The position numbers and the translations under genes were made by a program. A DNA stretch of 6,196 bases from Elusimicrobiota bacterium (GTDB lineage: Bacteria > Elusimicrobiota > Elusimicrobia > Elusimicrobiales > Elusimicrobiaceae): assembly GCA_031258375.1 (NCBI GenBank), contig JAIRMX010000092.1:1-6196 (forward strand). Reading direction: 5' to 3'. Shown here in pieces: positions 1 through 5,691 of the stretch (within the stretch, counting starts at the first letter, position 1; the number at the start of each line of letters is the position of its first letter). The notes below the pieces were generated by a model. That model was not told the origin of the DNA and did not search any database. It saw only the letters and a program-made list of their open reading frames with translations.

Positions 1-27
1 CGGGTTTGTTTTCTTCTCCTCATTCAT
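1..27 (-). CDS. possible 5' end of a minus-strand gene, cut by the window edge
   Basis: A minus-strand ATG at 27-25 opens a frame that stays open to the edge and reads MNEEKKTNP. A TAAAAT hexamer (35-30) sits two bases before it. A second ATG in another frame lies at 23-21 and begins MRRRKQT. Nine codons cannot establish a gene, and there is no ribosome binding site upstream of either ATG. The case rests on the orientation, which matches the four genes to the right, and on the AT-rich -10-like box before the start. No function can be given. Confidence 0.2.
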
Positions 28-76
28 CTATTTTATCATTCTTTCGCAAAAAGAAGACTTAGGAAGCCTCTTTCCT

Positions 77-96
77 CTGCGGGCTTACGCCCGCAG
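77..96. repeat. perfect 8-bp hairpin with a 4-base loop
   Basis: CTGCGGGC and GCCCGCAG form a perfect GC-rich stem around TTAC. Read on the minus strand the loop is GTAA, which fits the stable GNRA tetraloop pattern, so an RNA made from the minus strand would fold well here. It lies downstream of the PilD gene in its reading direction. It is not a standard Rho-independent terminator on that strand because the following bases are AGGAAAGAGG, with no T-run. On the plus strand it is followed by TTTCTCT, a weak T-tract. It could be an mRNA 3'-end stabiliser, a dispersed repeat or a weak plus-strand terminator. Confidence 0.5.
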
Positions 97-110
97 TTTC
101 TCTATGGTAG

Positions 111-137
111 GTATGACAACTTTTTTCGTCGTCATAC
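111..137. repeat. inverted repeat with GTATGAC/GTCATAC arms
   Basis: GTATGAC (111-117) and GTCATAC (131-137) are perfect inverted arms. In RNA read from the minus strand the stem grows to 10 pairs with one G-U wobble around a GAAAAAA loop. The plus-strand version has an A-C mismatch at that place, so the structure favours minus-strand RNA, the direction in which PilD is transcribed. Further GTCATAC or GCATAC copies lie at 149-154 and 161-167, which suggests a small repeat cluster rather than one isolated hairpin. Confidence 0.45.
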
Positions 138-163
138 TCGCGCATACTTCTCTTTTTATTGTC

Positions 164-183
164 ATACCCCCGACGCAGGGTAT
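164..183. repeat. 20-bp ATACCC-N8-GGGTAT palindromic repeat
   Basis: ATACCC and GGGTAT are perfect 6-bp arms separated by the eight bases CCGACGCA. The design, 6-bp arms around an 8-base core in intergenic DNA preceded by GTC, resembles dispersed 20-bp repeats such as neisserial dRS3 (ATTCCC-N8-GGGAAT), with one base of each arm changed. The resemblance is in architecture only. Whether this copy belongs to a genome-wide family cannot be seen from one window. Confidence 0.45.
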
Positions 184-258
184 CTTGTCATTATTATTTG
201 CTTTAAGACAAACTAAACAAGACCATAAGAAGGCATTTGTATTGACGTTAAAATCAAA

Positions 259-1035
259 TCAAAAAAACCATTGCGAGGTAGCGGGATAATAAAGATTTAC
301 AAGTAAACCTACGGCTAAAAACGGACCGTATGGAATGGTTGTGCCATTATCCAGAGGCTTGCGCAGCAATATCAAAATTCCAAAATAAAGAATACCGGTA
401 AAAGAAGATATAATCAAAGTATTTATCACTCCGGCCCAGCCCGAAAGCGCGCCTATAGCTCCCATAAGCTTAATATCGCCGCCGCCCATAGCTTCTCTTT
501 TGAATATCAGCAAACCTATCAAAGCAACAGCCCACATACCGAAAAAGCCCGCGCAACCGCCCCACAGAGAAGATAAAAATTTATCAAAAGGTTCCCCGAA
601 AAAAGCCGGATTTAAAAAGCTGACGGCCAGCCCAAAAACTATAAGCCCGAGCGAGAATCTATCCGGTATAATCATATGTTGCATGTCTATCACGGACGAT
701 ATTATAAGACAGTAAACGACAGTCAAAACGCAGGGCGTCCACCACGAAAGCCCTAATTTGTAAACAAAAAGCGACGTTATGACTGCGGTGAGTAATTCCA
801 CCAGAGGATATTGAATAGATATTTTGACTTTGCAGCCGCGGCATTTTGCGCCTAGCAGCAGCCAGCTCAAAACCGGTATATTGTCATACCATTTTATTTT
901 CGAGCCGCATTTCGTGCAGGCCGAACCCGGCCATATTATCGAGAGTTTAAGCGGTATTCTGTAAATGCAAACGTTGAGAAAACTGCCAACTATAAGCCCA
1001 AATATAAAAGCGAAAATTAAAATGAATGCCGGCAT
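259..1035 (-). CDS. pilD: prepilin peptidase / N-methyltransferase (type IV leader peptidase, family A24)
   Basis: This polytopic inner-membrane aspartic protease removes the leader of type IV prepilins or type II secretion pseudopilins and methylates the new N-terminus. The 258 residues have the family's usual length and order. The N-terminal cytoplasmic domain (about 8-95) carries the paired zinc-type cysteines C40/C43 and C65/C68, which mark the bifunctional form. The A24 domain follows, with catalytic Asp117 in IDMQHMIIPD and Asp187 in the GGGD motif. The late IPYGPFL segment (234-240) is also typical. The remainder is a series of hydrophobic membrane helices. The first Met is immediately followed by a hydrophobic helix and fits the family start. 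The gene begins three bases after the pseudopilin stop (TGAGTTATG) and has no Shine-Dalgarno sequence, so translational coupling is likely. All catalytic residues are present and it looks functional. Confidence 0.95.
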   Translation of the reverse strand: MPAFILIFAFIFGLIVGSFLNVCIYRIPLKLSIIWPGSACTKCGSKIKWYDNIPVLSWLLLGAKCRGCKVKISIQYPLVELLTAVITSLFVYKLGLSWWTPCVLTVVYCLIISSVIDMQHMIIPDRFSLGLIVFGLAVSFLNPAFFGEPFDKFLSSLWGGCAGFFGMWAVALIGLLIFKREAMGGGDIKLMGAIGALSGWAGVINTLIISSFTGILYFGILILLRKPLDNGTTIPYGPFLAVGLLVNLYYPATSQWFF

Positions 1036-1038
1036 AAC

Positions 1039-1422
1039 TCAATAAATATTCGGGAGAACTTTGCAGTAATCTTTATCGGCAGGCTCATTAATGTAAATCC
1101 AGCCGCCGCTGCCGTCAAAAACTTCCGCGCGCGCGCCGTTTTTGACACGAGCGTTTTTTTTGCCGTCCGCGCCGTAATTATGGGGAATTTTTTCGAGATG
1201 TTCTTTTAACAACTCTTCCAGCGTGTCGGGGCAGCGCCCCTGATGGTCGCCGCGATATACGGCAATGGAATCCGTCAACTTTGAGTGATTCCTTGCGGAA
1301 ATGCTTTTTTGCGCATTTTCTCTAAGATGCATTATTTTATAAATAGTTCCCCACCAAAGCAAAATTATCAATAATATTGCCACGGCAATTTCTATTCGGA
1401 AGATTTTATCTCTGTTTTTCAT
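1039..1422 (-). CDS. pseudopilin-like membrane protein (GspG-type C-terminal region)
   Basis: This 127-residue protein has a short basic N-terminus (MKNRDK), one hydrophobic helix (about 10-30) and a polar globular part. The C-terminal half resembles GspG-type major pseudopilins: a YRGDHQGRCPDTLEEL segment (57-71) and a GGWIYI motif (106-111), which in that family belongs to the Ca-binding/beta region. Cys64 and Cys120 might form a disulfide outside the cytoplasm. Glu11 could stand for the conserved pilin Glu5. However, the residues before the helix (DKIFRIE) lack the Gly that prepilin peptidase needs at -1. It may therefore be an uncleaved, membrane-anchored pilin-like protein despite lying directly before pilD. 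There is no Shine-Dalgarno sequence before the start, and a TATAAT lies five bases upstream. The fold assignment is fairly good; the role is inferred. Confidence 0.75.
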   Translation of the reverse strand: MKNRDKIFRIEIAVAILLIILLWWGTIYKIMHLRENAQKSISARNHSKLTDSIAVYRGDHQGRCPDTLEELLKEHLEKIPHNYGADGKKNARVKNGARAEVFDGSGGWIYINEPADKDYCKVLPNIY

Positions 1423-1427
1423 ATTTG

Positions 1428-1433
1428 ATTATA
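1428..1433 (-). promoter_or_regulatory. candidate -10 box for the pseudopilin-pilD pair
   Basis: A perfect TATAAT on the minus strand ends five bases before the pseudopilin ATG (1422). Initiation about seven bases downstream would fall at or next to the start codon, giving a leaderless mRNA, in line with the missing ribosome binding site. The -35 side is poor: CGGACA (1458-1453) matches four of six bases but at a 19-base spacing. Read-through from the M20 gene is the alternative source of transcript. Confidence 0.4.
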
Positions 1434-1438
1434 CTTAA

Positions 1439-1526
1439 GCCGCTGCGCGCAATGTCCGATTTTCTTTATTGCTAAACTTGCCTTTATCAAACGTATTTAT
1501 AATATGCGGATAAAGCGCGCAGCGGC
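1439..1526. repeat. 88-bp segment bounded by a perfect 12-bp inverted repeat
   Basis: GCCGCTGCGCGC (1439-1450) and GCGCGCAGCGGC (1515-1526) are exact reverse complements enclosing 64 AT-rich bases. A nested 7-bp pair, CTTTATC (1482-1488) with GATAAAG (1509-1515), lies inside. The GC-rich arms stand out from their AT-rich surroundings and occupy most of the M20-pseudopilin gap. The layout could be a small MITE-like element, or an RNA structure in the intergenic transcript. No clean target duplication is visible: flanking TACTTAA and TACTAAA are similar but not identical or adjacent. There is no T-run to make it a terminator. Confidence 0.5.
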
Positions 1527-1539
1527 AAATACTAAATAA

Positions 1540-2805
1540 CTATTTCAAGTTCATAAGAACGTGAGAAATAACTTTCGCATCGCTGAGAGCAAACTTTATG
1601 CTTGCTTTTTCATTAGGGGTATGCGGGTTTTCATAAATTCTGCCGGCCACAACTGCGGATAAACCCAAAGCGCGCACGTATGCCGCAAAAGTCCCGCCTC
1701 CTATGCCGACGGTTTTTGGTTCTACGCCGCTTCCGTTGACTATTTTTACGGCGTCTATATAACACTTTACCATAGGATCGTCGGCAGGAGTGGCGGGAGA
1801 AGACATAAGCTGGTGCACGTCTATTTTAACCTGTACTTTAAACTCGTCCTCCACGCTCCCGACAATCCTGTCAATTTCCGCCCGAACATCGTTTACGTCA
1901 TAACACGGCAGCACGCGGCAATCCATATAAAAAACGTCGGAACCGGGAATAATGTTTATACTTGGAACGTTGGCCTCTTTTTTTGTCGGCTCAAAAGTGC
2001 TGCAATCCGGGTCGAAAAGAGGATCTCTTTTATCAAATTTGGCATAAAGCGTTTCGCGCAGACGCAAAGCAAGCGCGGCGCCGGCTACAAAGGCGTTATT
2101 GCCGTCTGAAGGCCGCGAACCGTGCGCCTGTTTGCCCGCGGTAGAAAATTTAAGCCAGTATACCGATTTTTCCGCAATTTCTATGCCTTCGCTCTTGGGA
2201 TCTCCGCTGTCCTGCACGATGAAAGAATCGTTTGCGCCGAATAAATCCCTGTGATTTTTTACCAAATATTTTATACCGTATTCGCTGCCGACTTCTTCGT
2301 CCGCAAGCAGCATAATTCCAAGATTAATCGGAGGTCTTTTGCCTAAATCCATCAACGCGCGCGCCGTCAAAAAAGCAACTACGACAGCCTGATTATTATC
2401 CTCGACCCCGCGTCCGTAAATCGTGTCGCCGTCGGCGTCCAAAACCATTTCAAAAGGATTTGTTTGCCAAAGGGATAAATCTCCTTCCGGCACAATGTCC
2501 GTATGCGCCATAAGCCACAAAGTTCTTGATTTGTCTTCCCCGTAATATTTCGCGATAATATTCGGGCGAATGCTGTTTTCGGCGGTTTTATCCGGAGCGT
2601 CAATACGAGTAATTTCGTCAAATTTTAATTTTTTAAGTTCGGCTTCAAGATATTTAGCTTTCTGATATTCGCCTTTACCGCCGGAAGCGGGGGAAATCGC
2701 CGGCAATTTGGTCATATTTTGCTGCAACTGCAAAACATAATCGCGCATGCCGTCAATTTCGTCAAATATTTCTTTTAAGTCGACTTTCTCGGACGTTTTC
2801 TGCAT
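1540..2805 (-). CDS. M20-family zinc metallopeptidase (dipeptidase/deacylase type)
   Basis: This is a cytosolic di-zinc hydrolase of the M20 family (dipeptidases, aminoacylases, ArgE/DapE relatives). Numbering from the upstream Met at 2811, the expected residues are all present: His103 and catalytic Asp105 in MAHTDIVPEG, bridging Asp138 in YGRGVEDNN, catalytic Glu172 and ligand Glu173 in LLADEEVGS, Asp201 in VQDSGDP, and His397 in NPHTPNE. The lid/dimer domain carries AHGSRP (His230, Arg233). In this family Asp rather than Glu at the position of Asp201 is more typical of peptidases (PepV/PepT/carnosinase-like) than of DapE or CPG2, so I favour a dipeptidase; the substrate is unknown. The length (421 residues) is normal. 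The start is set at 2805 rather than 2811 because of the Shine-Dalgarno spacing. It follows nif3 by 20 bases, suggesting one operon. Confidence 0.9.
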   Translation of the reverse strand: MQKTSEKVDLKEIFDEIDGMRDYVLQLQQNMTKLPAISPASGGKGEYQKAKYLEAELKKLKFDEITRIDAPDKTAENSIRPNIIAKYYGEDKSRTLWLMAHTDIVPEGDLSLWQTNPFEMVLDADGDTIYGRGVEDNNQAVVVAFLTARALMDLGKRPPINLGIMLLADEEVGSEYGIKYLVKNHRDLFGANDSFIVQDSGDPKSEGIEIAEKSVYWLKFSTAGKQAHGSRPSDGNNAFVAGAALALRLRETLYAKFDKRDPLFDPDCSTFEPTKKEANVPSINIIPGSDVFYMDCRVLPCYDVNDVRAEIDRIVGSVEDEFKVQVKIDVHQLMSSPATPADDPMVKCYIDAVKIVNGSGVEPKTVGIGGGTFAAYVRALGLSAVVAGRIYENPHTPNEKASIKFALSDAKVISHVLMNLK

Positions 2806-2812
2806 ATGCATT

Positions 2813-2818
2813 CTCCTT
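2813..2818 (-). promoter_or_regulatory. Shine-Dalgarno site that decides the M20 start
   Basis: AAGGAG on the minus strand lies one base before the ATG at 2811 but seven bases before the in-frame ATG at 2805. The second spacing is the usual one for initiation, so translation most likely begins at residue 3 of the longer frame (MHMQ). This is the only clear Shine-Dalgarno sequence seen before any of the five complete genes. Confidence 0.75.
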
Positions 2819-2825
2819 ATTTATT

Positions 2826-3557
2826 TTAAAACGGATTTGGAATGTCGATGAATTTGGTTTGCGCTTTAAAGCGTTTTTTTACATAACTTTCAAGCGCTTT
2901 AACGCCGAATATTTCAGAATTGTAATGCCCCATGGCGATAAAGTTAATTTTTGCCTCTCTGCAATATTCTACCACAAATTCGTCTCTGCTGCCGGTTATA
3001 AACAAGTCGACGCCGGCATCGGCGGCCTGCTCGAGCATGTCGTGAGCGCCGCCGCTGACAATTGCGGCGCGGTTTATTTTAGCGTTGCCGAACAACAAGC
3101 ATTCTCCGTTTAGTTTTTTGCAAATCGTTTCAATATCCGCGGCGCGCTTAAAACCGCCCTTAAAACCTATGTCTTTTCCGCGATAATTACCGAAAGGAAC
3201 TATATTTTTCAGACCGATAAATTTAGCTATTTGGGTATTATTGCCCACAATCGGATGGAAATCCAAAGGCAAATGATAGGCCGCTAAATTGATATCGTTT
3301 TTTATAAGAAATCTAACCCGTCCGCCGAAAACTCCGGTTATGCTTTGGGATTTATCCCAGATAAGTCCGTGATGAACTATTATCATATCCGCTTCGGCTT
3401 TCAGCGCGGCTTTAAACAAAGCCGTATGAGCGGATACTCCGAATATTATTTTTCTTATTTCATCTTTGCCCTCAACTTGCAAACCGTTATGTTCCGGCGC
3501 AGCGGCGACATTAAGATACTTGTTAAGAGCAGATATGATCTCATTACGGTAAAGCAT
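2826..3557 (-). CDS. Nif3-like dinuclear metal center protein (YbgI/DUF34 family)
   Basis: This is a soluble member of the widespread NIF3/YbgI family, whose members form hexameric rings with a two-metal site in each subunit. Some databases label them GTP cyclohydrolase I type 2, but the general cellular role is unsettled. The 243 residues match the short bacterial form without the inserted PII-like domain. Metal ligands can be placed at His62-His63 (VHHG), Asp99 (YHLPLDFHP), His211 (MGHYNSE) and Glu215. The N-terminal EHNGLQVEG (22-30) corresponds to the family's usual DNVGLQVG. The start gives the normal family N-terminus but has no Shine-Dalgarno sequence. The start codon faces that of the amidase gene across 21 bases. 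The stop is followed closely by the M20 gene, so the two are probably co-transcribed; no functional link between them is known to me. Confidence 0.93.
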   Translation of the reverse strand: MLYRNEIISALNKYLNVAAAPEHNGLQVEGKDEIRKIIFGVSAHTALFKAALKAEADMIIVHHGLIWDKSQSITGVFGGRVRFLIKNDINLAAYHLPLDFHPIVGNNTQIAKFIGLKNIVPFGNYRGKDIGFKGGFKRAADIETICKKLNGECLLFGNAKINRAAIVSGGAHDMLEQAADAGVDLFITGSRDEFVVEYCREAKINFIAMGHYNSEIFGVKALESYVKKRFKAQTKFIDIPNPF

Positions 3558-3573
3558 ATTTTATGTTATCATA
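3544..3573. promoter_or_regulatory. candidate bidirectional promoter with shared symmetric -10 (TATCATA)
   Basis: TATCATA (3567-3573) is symmetric: it reads TATCAT on the plus strand (3567-3572) and TATGAT on the minus strand (3573-3568), each five of six to TATAAT. Initiation seven bases downstream would fall near 3579 on the plus strand, the first base of the amidase ATG. On the minus strand it would fall near 3561, about four bases before the Nif3 ATG. The two starts would be about 18 bases apart, the spacing known for symmetric -10 elements. A weak plus-strand -35 candidate, TTACGG (3544-3549), lies 17 bases upstream; no -35 stands out on the minus strand. AT-rich DNA produces such hexamers easily, so this is a hypothesis. 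Confidence 0.45.
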
Positions 3574-3578
3574 TTATT

Positions 3579-5525
3579 ATGAATAAAGCATTAGTTTTCG
3601 CGTTTGCGTTGTGTTTGCCGATTTTTATAAATTCGCAAAATCTAATACAAAGAGCGCCTAGTATAAACGATAAAAAAGGCGCGACAAAAAAGTTTCCTTT
3701 GACGGTGGAATATCCTTGCGAAGGGCTTTCTTTTAAAGATTCTTATCCTAATATGTTTGTGTTCGGGCAGGTTAACCCGCCAAGCGGAAAACTCAAGATA
3801 AACGGCAAAGACGCGCAGATATACAAAACCGGCGCGTATATTTCCTTTATAAACACAATGGCCGGCGACTTCGACATAAATTTGGAGTTTGACGACGGCA
3901 ACAAAATCCATCGTTATAAACGCTCTATCTTTATACCCGCTTTTGACTACAGGAAGTATATCGACGAATACGGTTTTGATTTAAATTATTCGCAACCGAA
4001 AACAAACTGGATTCTGAACGCGGGCGACAGCGCCGAGTTTATCGCCTACGGCACGCCGGGCCAGAAAGTTAAAATGACGCTCGGAAGAAAATTCAAAAGT
4101 ATAGAGATGAGAGAATCTGCCTCCGAACCCGGCGTTTATAAAAAAACGGTCGTATTTCCAAATGATAAATTTATTAAGAAGCCGCTACGCGCGACTTACG
4201 TAATGTACGACGAGAACGGGCGGGAAAAAACCCGCGCTTCGTCCATAGGCTCGCTAAGAATATTGTCCAAAAGCAAAGCCGCTCGAACGGCAAAGGTTAA
4301 AATAGACGATGCCAGAATGAGAAAAGCCGCAAAACCGGGCAATAAAATAATTGACACAAGGCTTTTTGGAACGGTAAAAATAAACGCGGTTAAAGACGAT
4401 TTTTACCGCGTGGCGTTAAATGAAAAGGATATCGGCTGGATAGAAAAATATTATCTTGAGCCAAAAGCGCGCTACGACTTGCCTCAAAATATTGTTTCTG
4501 AAATCTTTTCGGAAGCGGACGAGCGGAAAACCGTAATAACAATAAAAAACAGCGAAAAGGTAAGTTTTAAAATTCTGGAACTAAAAGATTCTTTTACGGT
4601 AATTCTTTATTATACGCATGCCCCAGACAACCGCGCTCAAGATATCAAGAACAGTTTTCTCGCGGAAAAAATAGAACTCGCGCAAGTCGACGGCAATACT
4701 CAGAAAATAACAGCGTTTTACCGGCCTAAACAGGTTTTGTGGGGATATGATTACGAATATAAAGATAATGATCTAATTTTCAGGCTTTACCATAAGCCGC
4801 GTTTTAATTTTACAAGAGAAAAGCCTCTAAAGAATTTGAAAGTTTTTCTTGATCCCGGTCATTCGCCCGTATCAATTTATAAATGCGAAGACGCGATAAG
4901 TCCTCTTGGGATACATGAATATTGGGCAAATTATAAAATAGCTTTGGCCGCGCAAAAAAGTTTAAAAGCTTTAGGCGCGGACGTAATCCTTTCAAAAACC
5001 GAAGACGAGCAGCTGACGCTGCTCCCGCGTTCGCAACGGGCGCGCAAGGCCGGCGCGCAAATTTTCATAAGCGTGCATAATAACGCTTTGCCCAATAATG
5101 TCGATCCGTTTGCAAAAGAGCGCGGTTTTGGAATGCATTATTATTACCCGCATTGCGCGGCTTTGGCGCGGGCTATGGACGAAAGTTATAAAAAAAATAT
5201 TCCGCTGATATCCGAAGGCATAATACAAACGGATCTTTCCGTAACGCGCAATTCGCCGCAGATACCGGCAATTTTAATAGAAAACCTTTATATGCTGCTG
5301 CCGCAACAGGAAGAATTGCTCTTGCAGGAAAAATTTATCGATAAACTCGGCGCGGCAATAGCGCAGGGCATTGTCAATTTTGTCAATCCAAAAGCGGCCA
5401 AACTTCCTAATTTCGGAATTCCAACGCTAAAAAACGTAGCGACGAAAAAACCGAAAAGACAAAATTTGTCCGCAAAAGTTAAACAAACCTCTAAAGTTAA
5501 ACGAACCGCGCAAAAACAAAAATAA
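3579..5525 (+). CDS. secreted N-acetylmuramoyl-L-alanine amidase (Amidase_3) with a long modular N-terminus
   Basis: This zinc amidase cleaves the bond between N-acetylmuramic acid and the peptide stem in peptidoglycan, outside the cytoplasmic membrane. The start at 3579 gives a typical signal peptide (MNKALVFAFALCLPIFINSQ); the frame is open further upstream but only antisense to nif3. In the 648-residue product the regions are an Ig-like segment (about 40-120), a second beta-rich segment (about 140-228), an SH3-like stretch ending GWIEKYYLEP (about 258-295), an AMIN-like beta region (about 305-410) and the catalytic domain (about 420-602). Zinc ligands are His428 (LDPGHSP), Glu447 (GIHEYWAN) and His500 (FISVHNN); catalytic Glu568 lies in PAILIENLY. 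The tail after 604 has no acidic residue, and 618-648 holds twelve Lys/Arg, suggesting electrostatic binding to wall polymers. There is no Shine-Dalgarno sequence. The function is firm; the N-terminal domain names are tentative. Confidence 0.92.
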   Translation: MNKALVFAFALCLPIFINSQNLIQRAPSINDKKGATKKFPLTVEYPCEGLSFKDSYPNMFVFGQVNPPSGKLKINGKDAQIYKTGAYISFINTMAGDFDINLEFDDGNKIHRYKRSIFIPAFDYRKYIDEYGFDLNYSQPKTNWILNAGDSAEFIAYGTPGQKVKMTLGRKFKSIEMRESASEPGVYKKTVVFPNDKFIKKPLRATYVMYDENGREKTRASSIGSLRILSKSKAARTAKVKIDDARMRKAAKPGNKIIDTRLFGTVKINAVKDDFYRVALNEKDIGWIEKYYLEPKARYDLPQNIVSEIFSEADERKTVITIKNSEKVSFKILELKDSFTVILYYTHAPDNRAQDIKNSFLAEKIELAQVDGNTQKITAFYRPKQVLWGYDYEYKDNDLIFRLYHKPRFNFTREKPLKNLKVFLDPGHSPVSIYKCEDAISPLGIHEYWANYKIALAAQKSLKALGADVILSKTEDEQLTLLPRSQRARKAGAQIFISVHNNALPNNVDPFAKERGFGMHYYYPHCAALARAMDESYKKNIPLISEGIIQTDLSVTRNSPQIPAILIENLYMLLPQQEELLLQEKFIDKLGAAIAQGIVNFVNPKAAKLPNFGIPTLKNVATKKPKRQNLSAKVKQTSKVKRTAQKQK

Positions 5526-5528
5526 TTT

Positions 5529-5556
5529 TTGAAATATTTTGCAAATTTGCTAGAAT
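5529..5556 (+). promoter_or_regulatory. sigma-70-type promoter for the tRNA-Leu
   Basis: TTGAAA (5529-5534) and TAGAAT (5551-5556) each match five of six consensus bases at a 16-base spacing, and TGC directly before the -10 makes an extended -10. Initiation near 5563 would leave a leader of about 43 bases before the tRNA. The promoter begins four bases after the amidase stop, so the tRNA is probably an independent unit. The spacer includes the palindrome GCAAATTTGC (5541-5550). Confidence 0.6.
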
Positions 5557-5605
5557 GATATAAGAAGTTTTTATATAAGCCGCATATATCGTATCGCAAA
5601 ATTTT

Positions 5606-5691
5606 GCCGGGATGCTGGAATGGTATACAGGTTAGTCTCAAAAACTAATGCCCTCAAGGGCTTGAGGGTTCGAGTCCCTCTCCCGGTACCA
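5606..5691 (+). tRNA. tRNA-Leu (anticodon CAA)
   Basis: The 86-base gene folds into a class II tRNA. The acceptor stem is GCCGGGA with TCCCGGT (a G-U closing pair). The anticodon stem is TTAGT with ACTAA, around CTCAAAA, placing the anticodon CAA at 5639-5641, which reads UUG. A long variable arm starts TGCCC TCAA GGGC (from 5649), and the T arm is GAGGG TTCGAGT CCCTC. The D arm has a short CTG/CAG stem. The discriminator is A, as in leucine tRNAs, and CCA is encoded (5689-5691). The long variable arm together with CAA makes leucine secure. AT-rich, IS-bearing DNA begins directly at its 3' end. Confidence 0.96.

Noticed and set aside
77..183. CRISPR array
   Set aside because: The repeats are short, unequal and unevenly spaced, with no constant repeat/spacer periodicity.
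104..289. 61-residue plus-strand open frame (MVGMTTFF...)
   Set aside because: It is composed of the repeat cluster and the antisense end of pilD, has no ribosome binding site and shows no recognisable protein character.
1439..1526. 12-bp inverted repeat as a Rho-independent terminator for the M20 gene
   Set aside because: The 64-base loop is too long and no T-run follows the second arm on the minus strand.
1813..2144. Plus-strand open frames inside the M20 gene
   Set aside because: They are shadows of a well-supported M20 gene whose catalytic motifs all lie on the opposite strand.
3345..3578. Upstream extension of the amidase frame to a Met at 3345
   Set aside because: The extension is antisense to the start of nif3. 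The Met at 3579 opens a textbook signal peptide, which the extension would bury 78 residues into the protein.
5288..5641. 117-residue minus-strand open frame over the amidase end and the tRNA
   Set aside because: It overlaps the amidase catalytic region and runs into the tRNA gene. Its cysteine/phenylalanine-rich content is typical of antisense translation.
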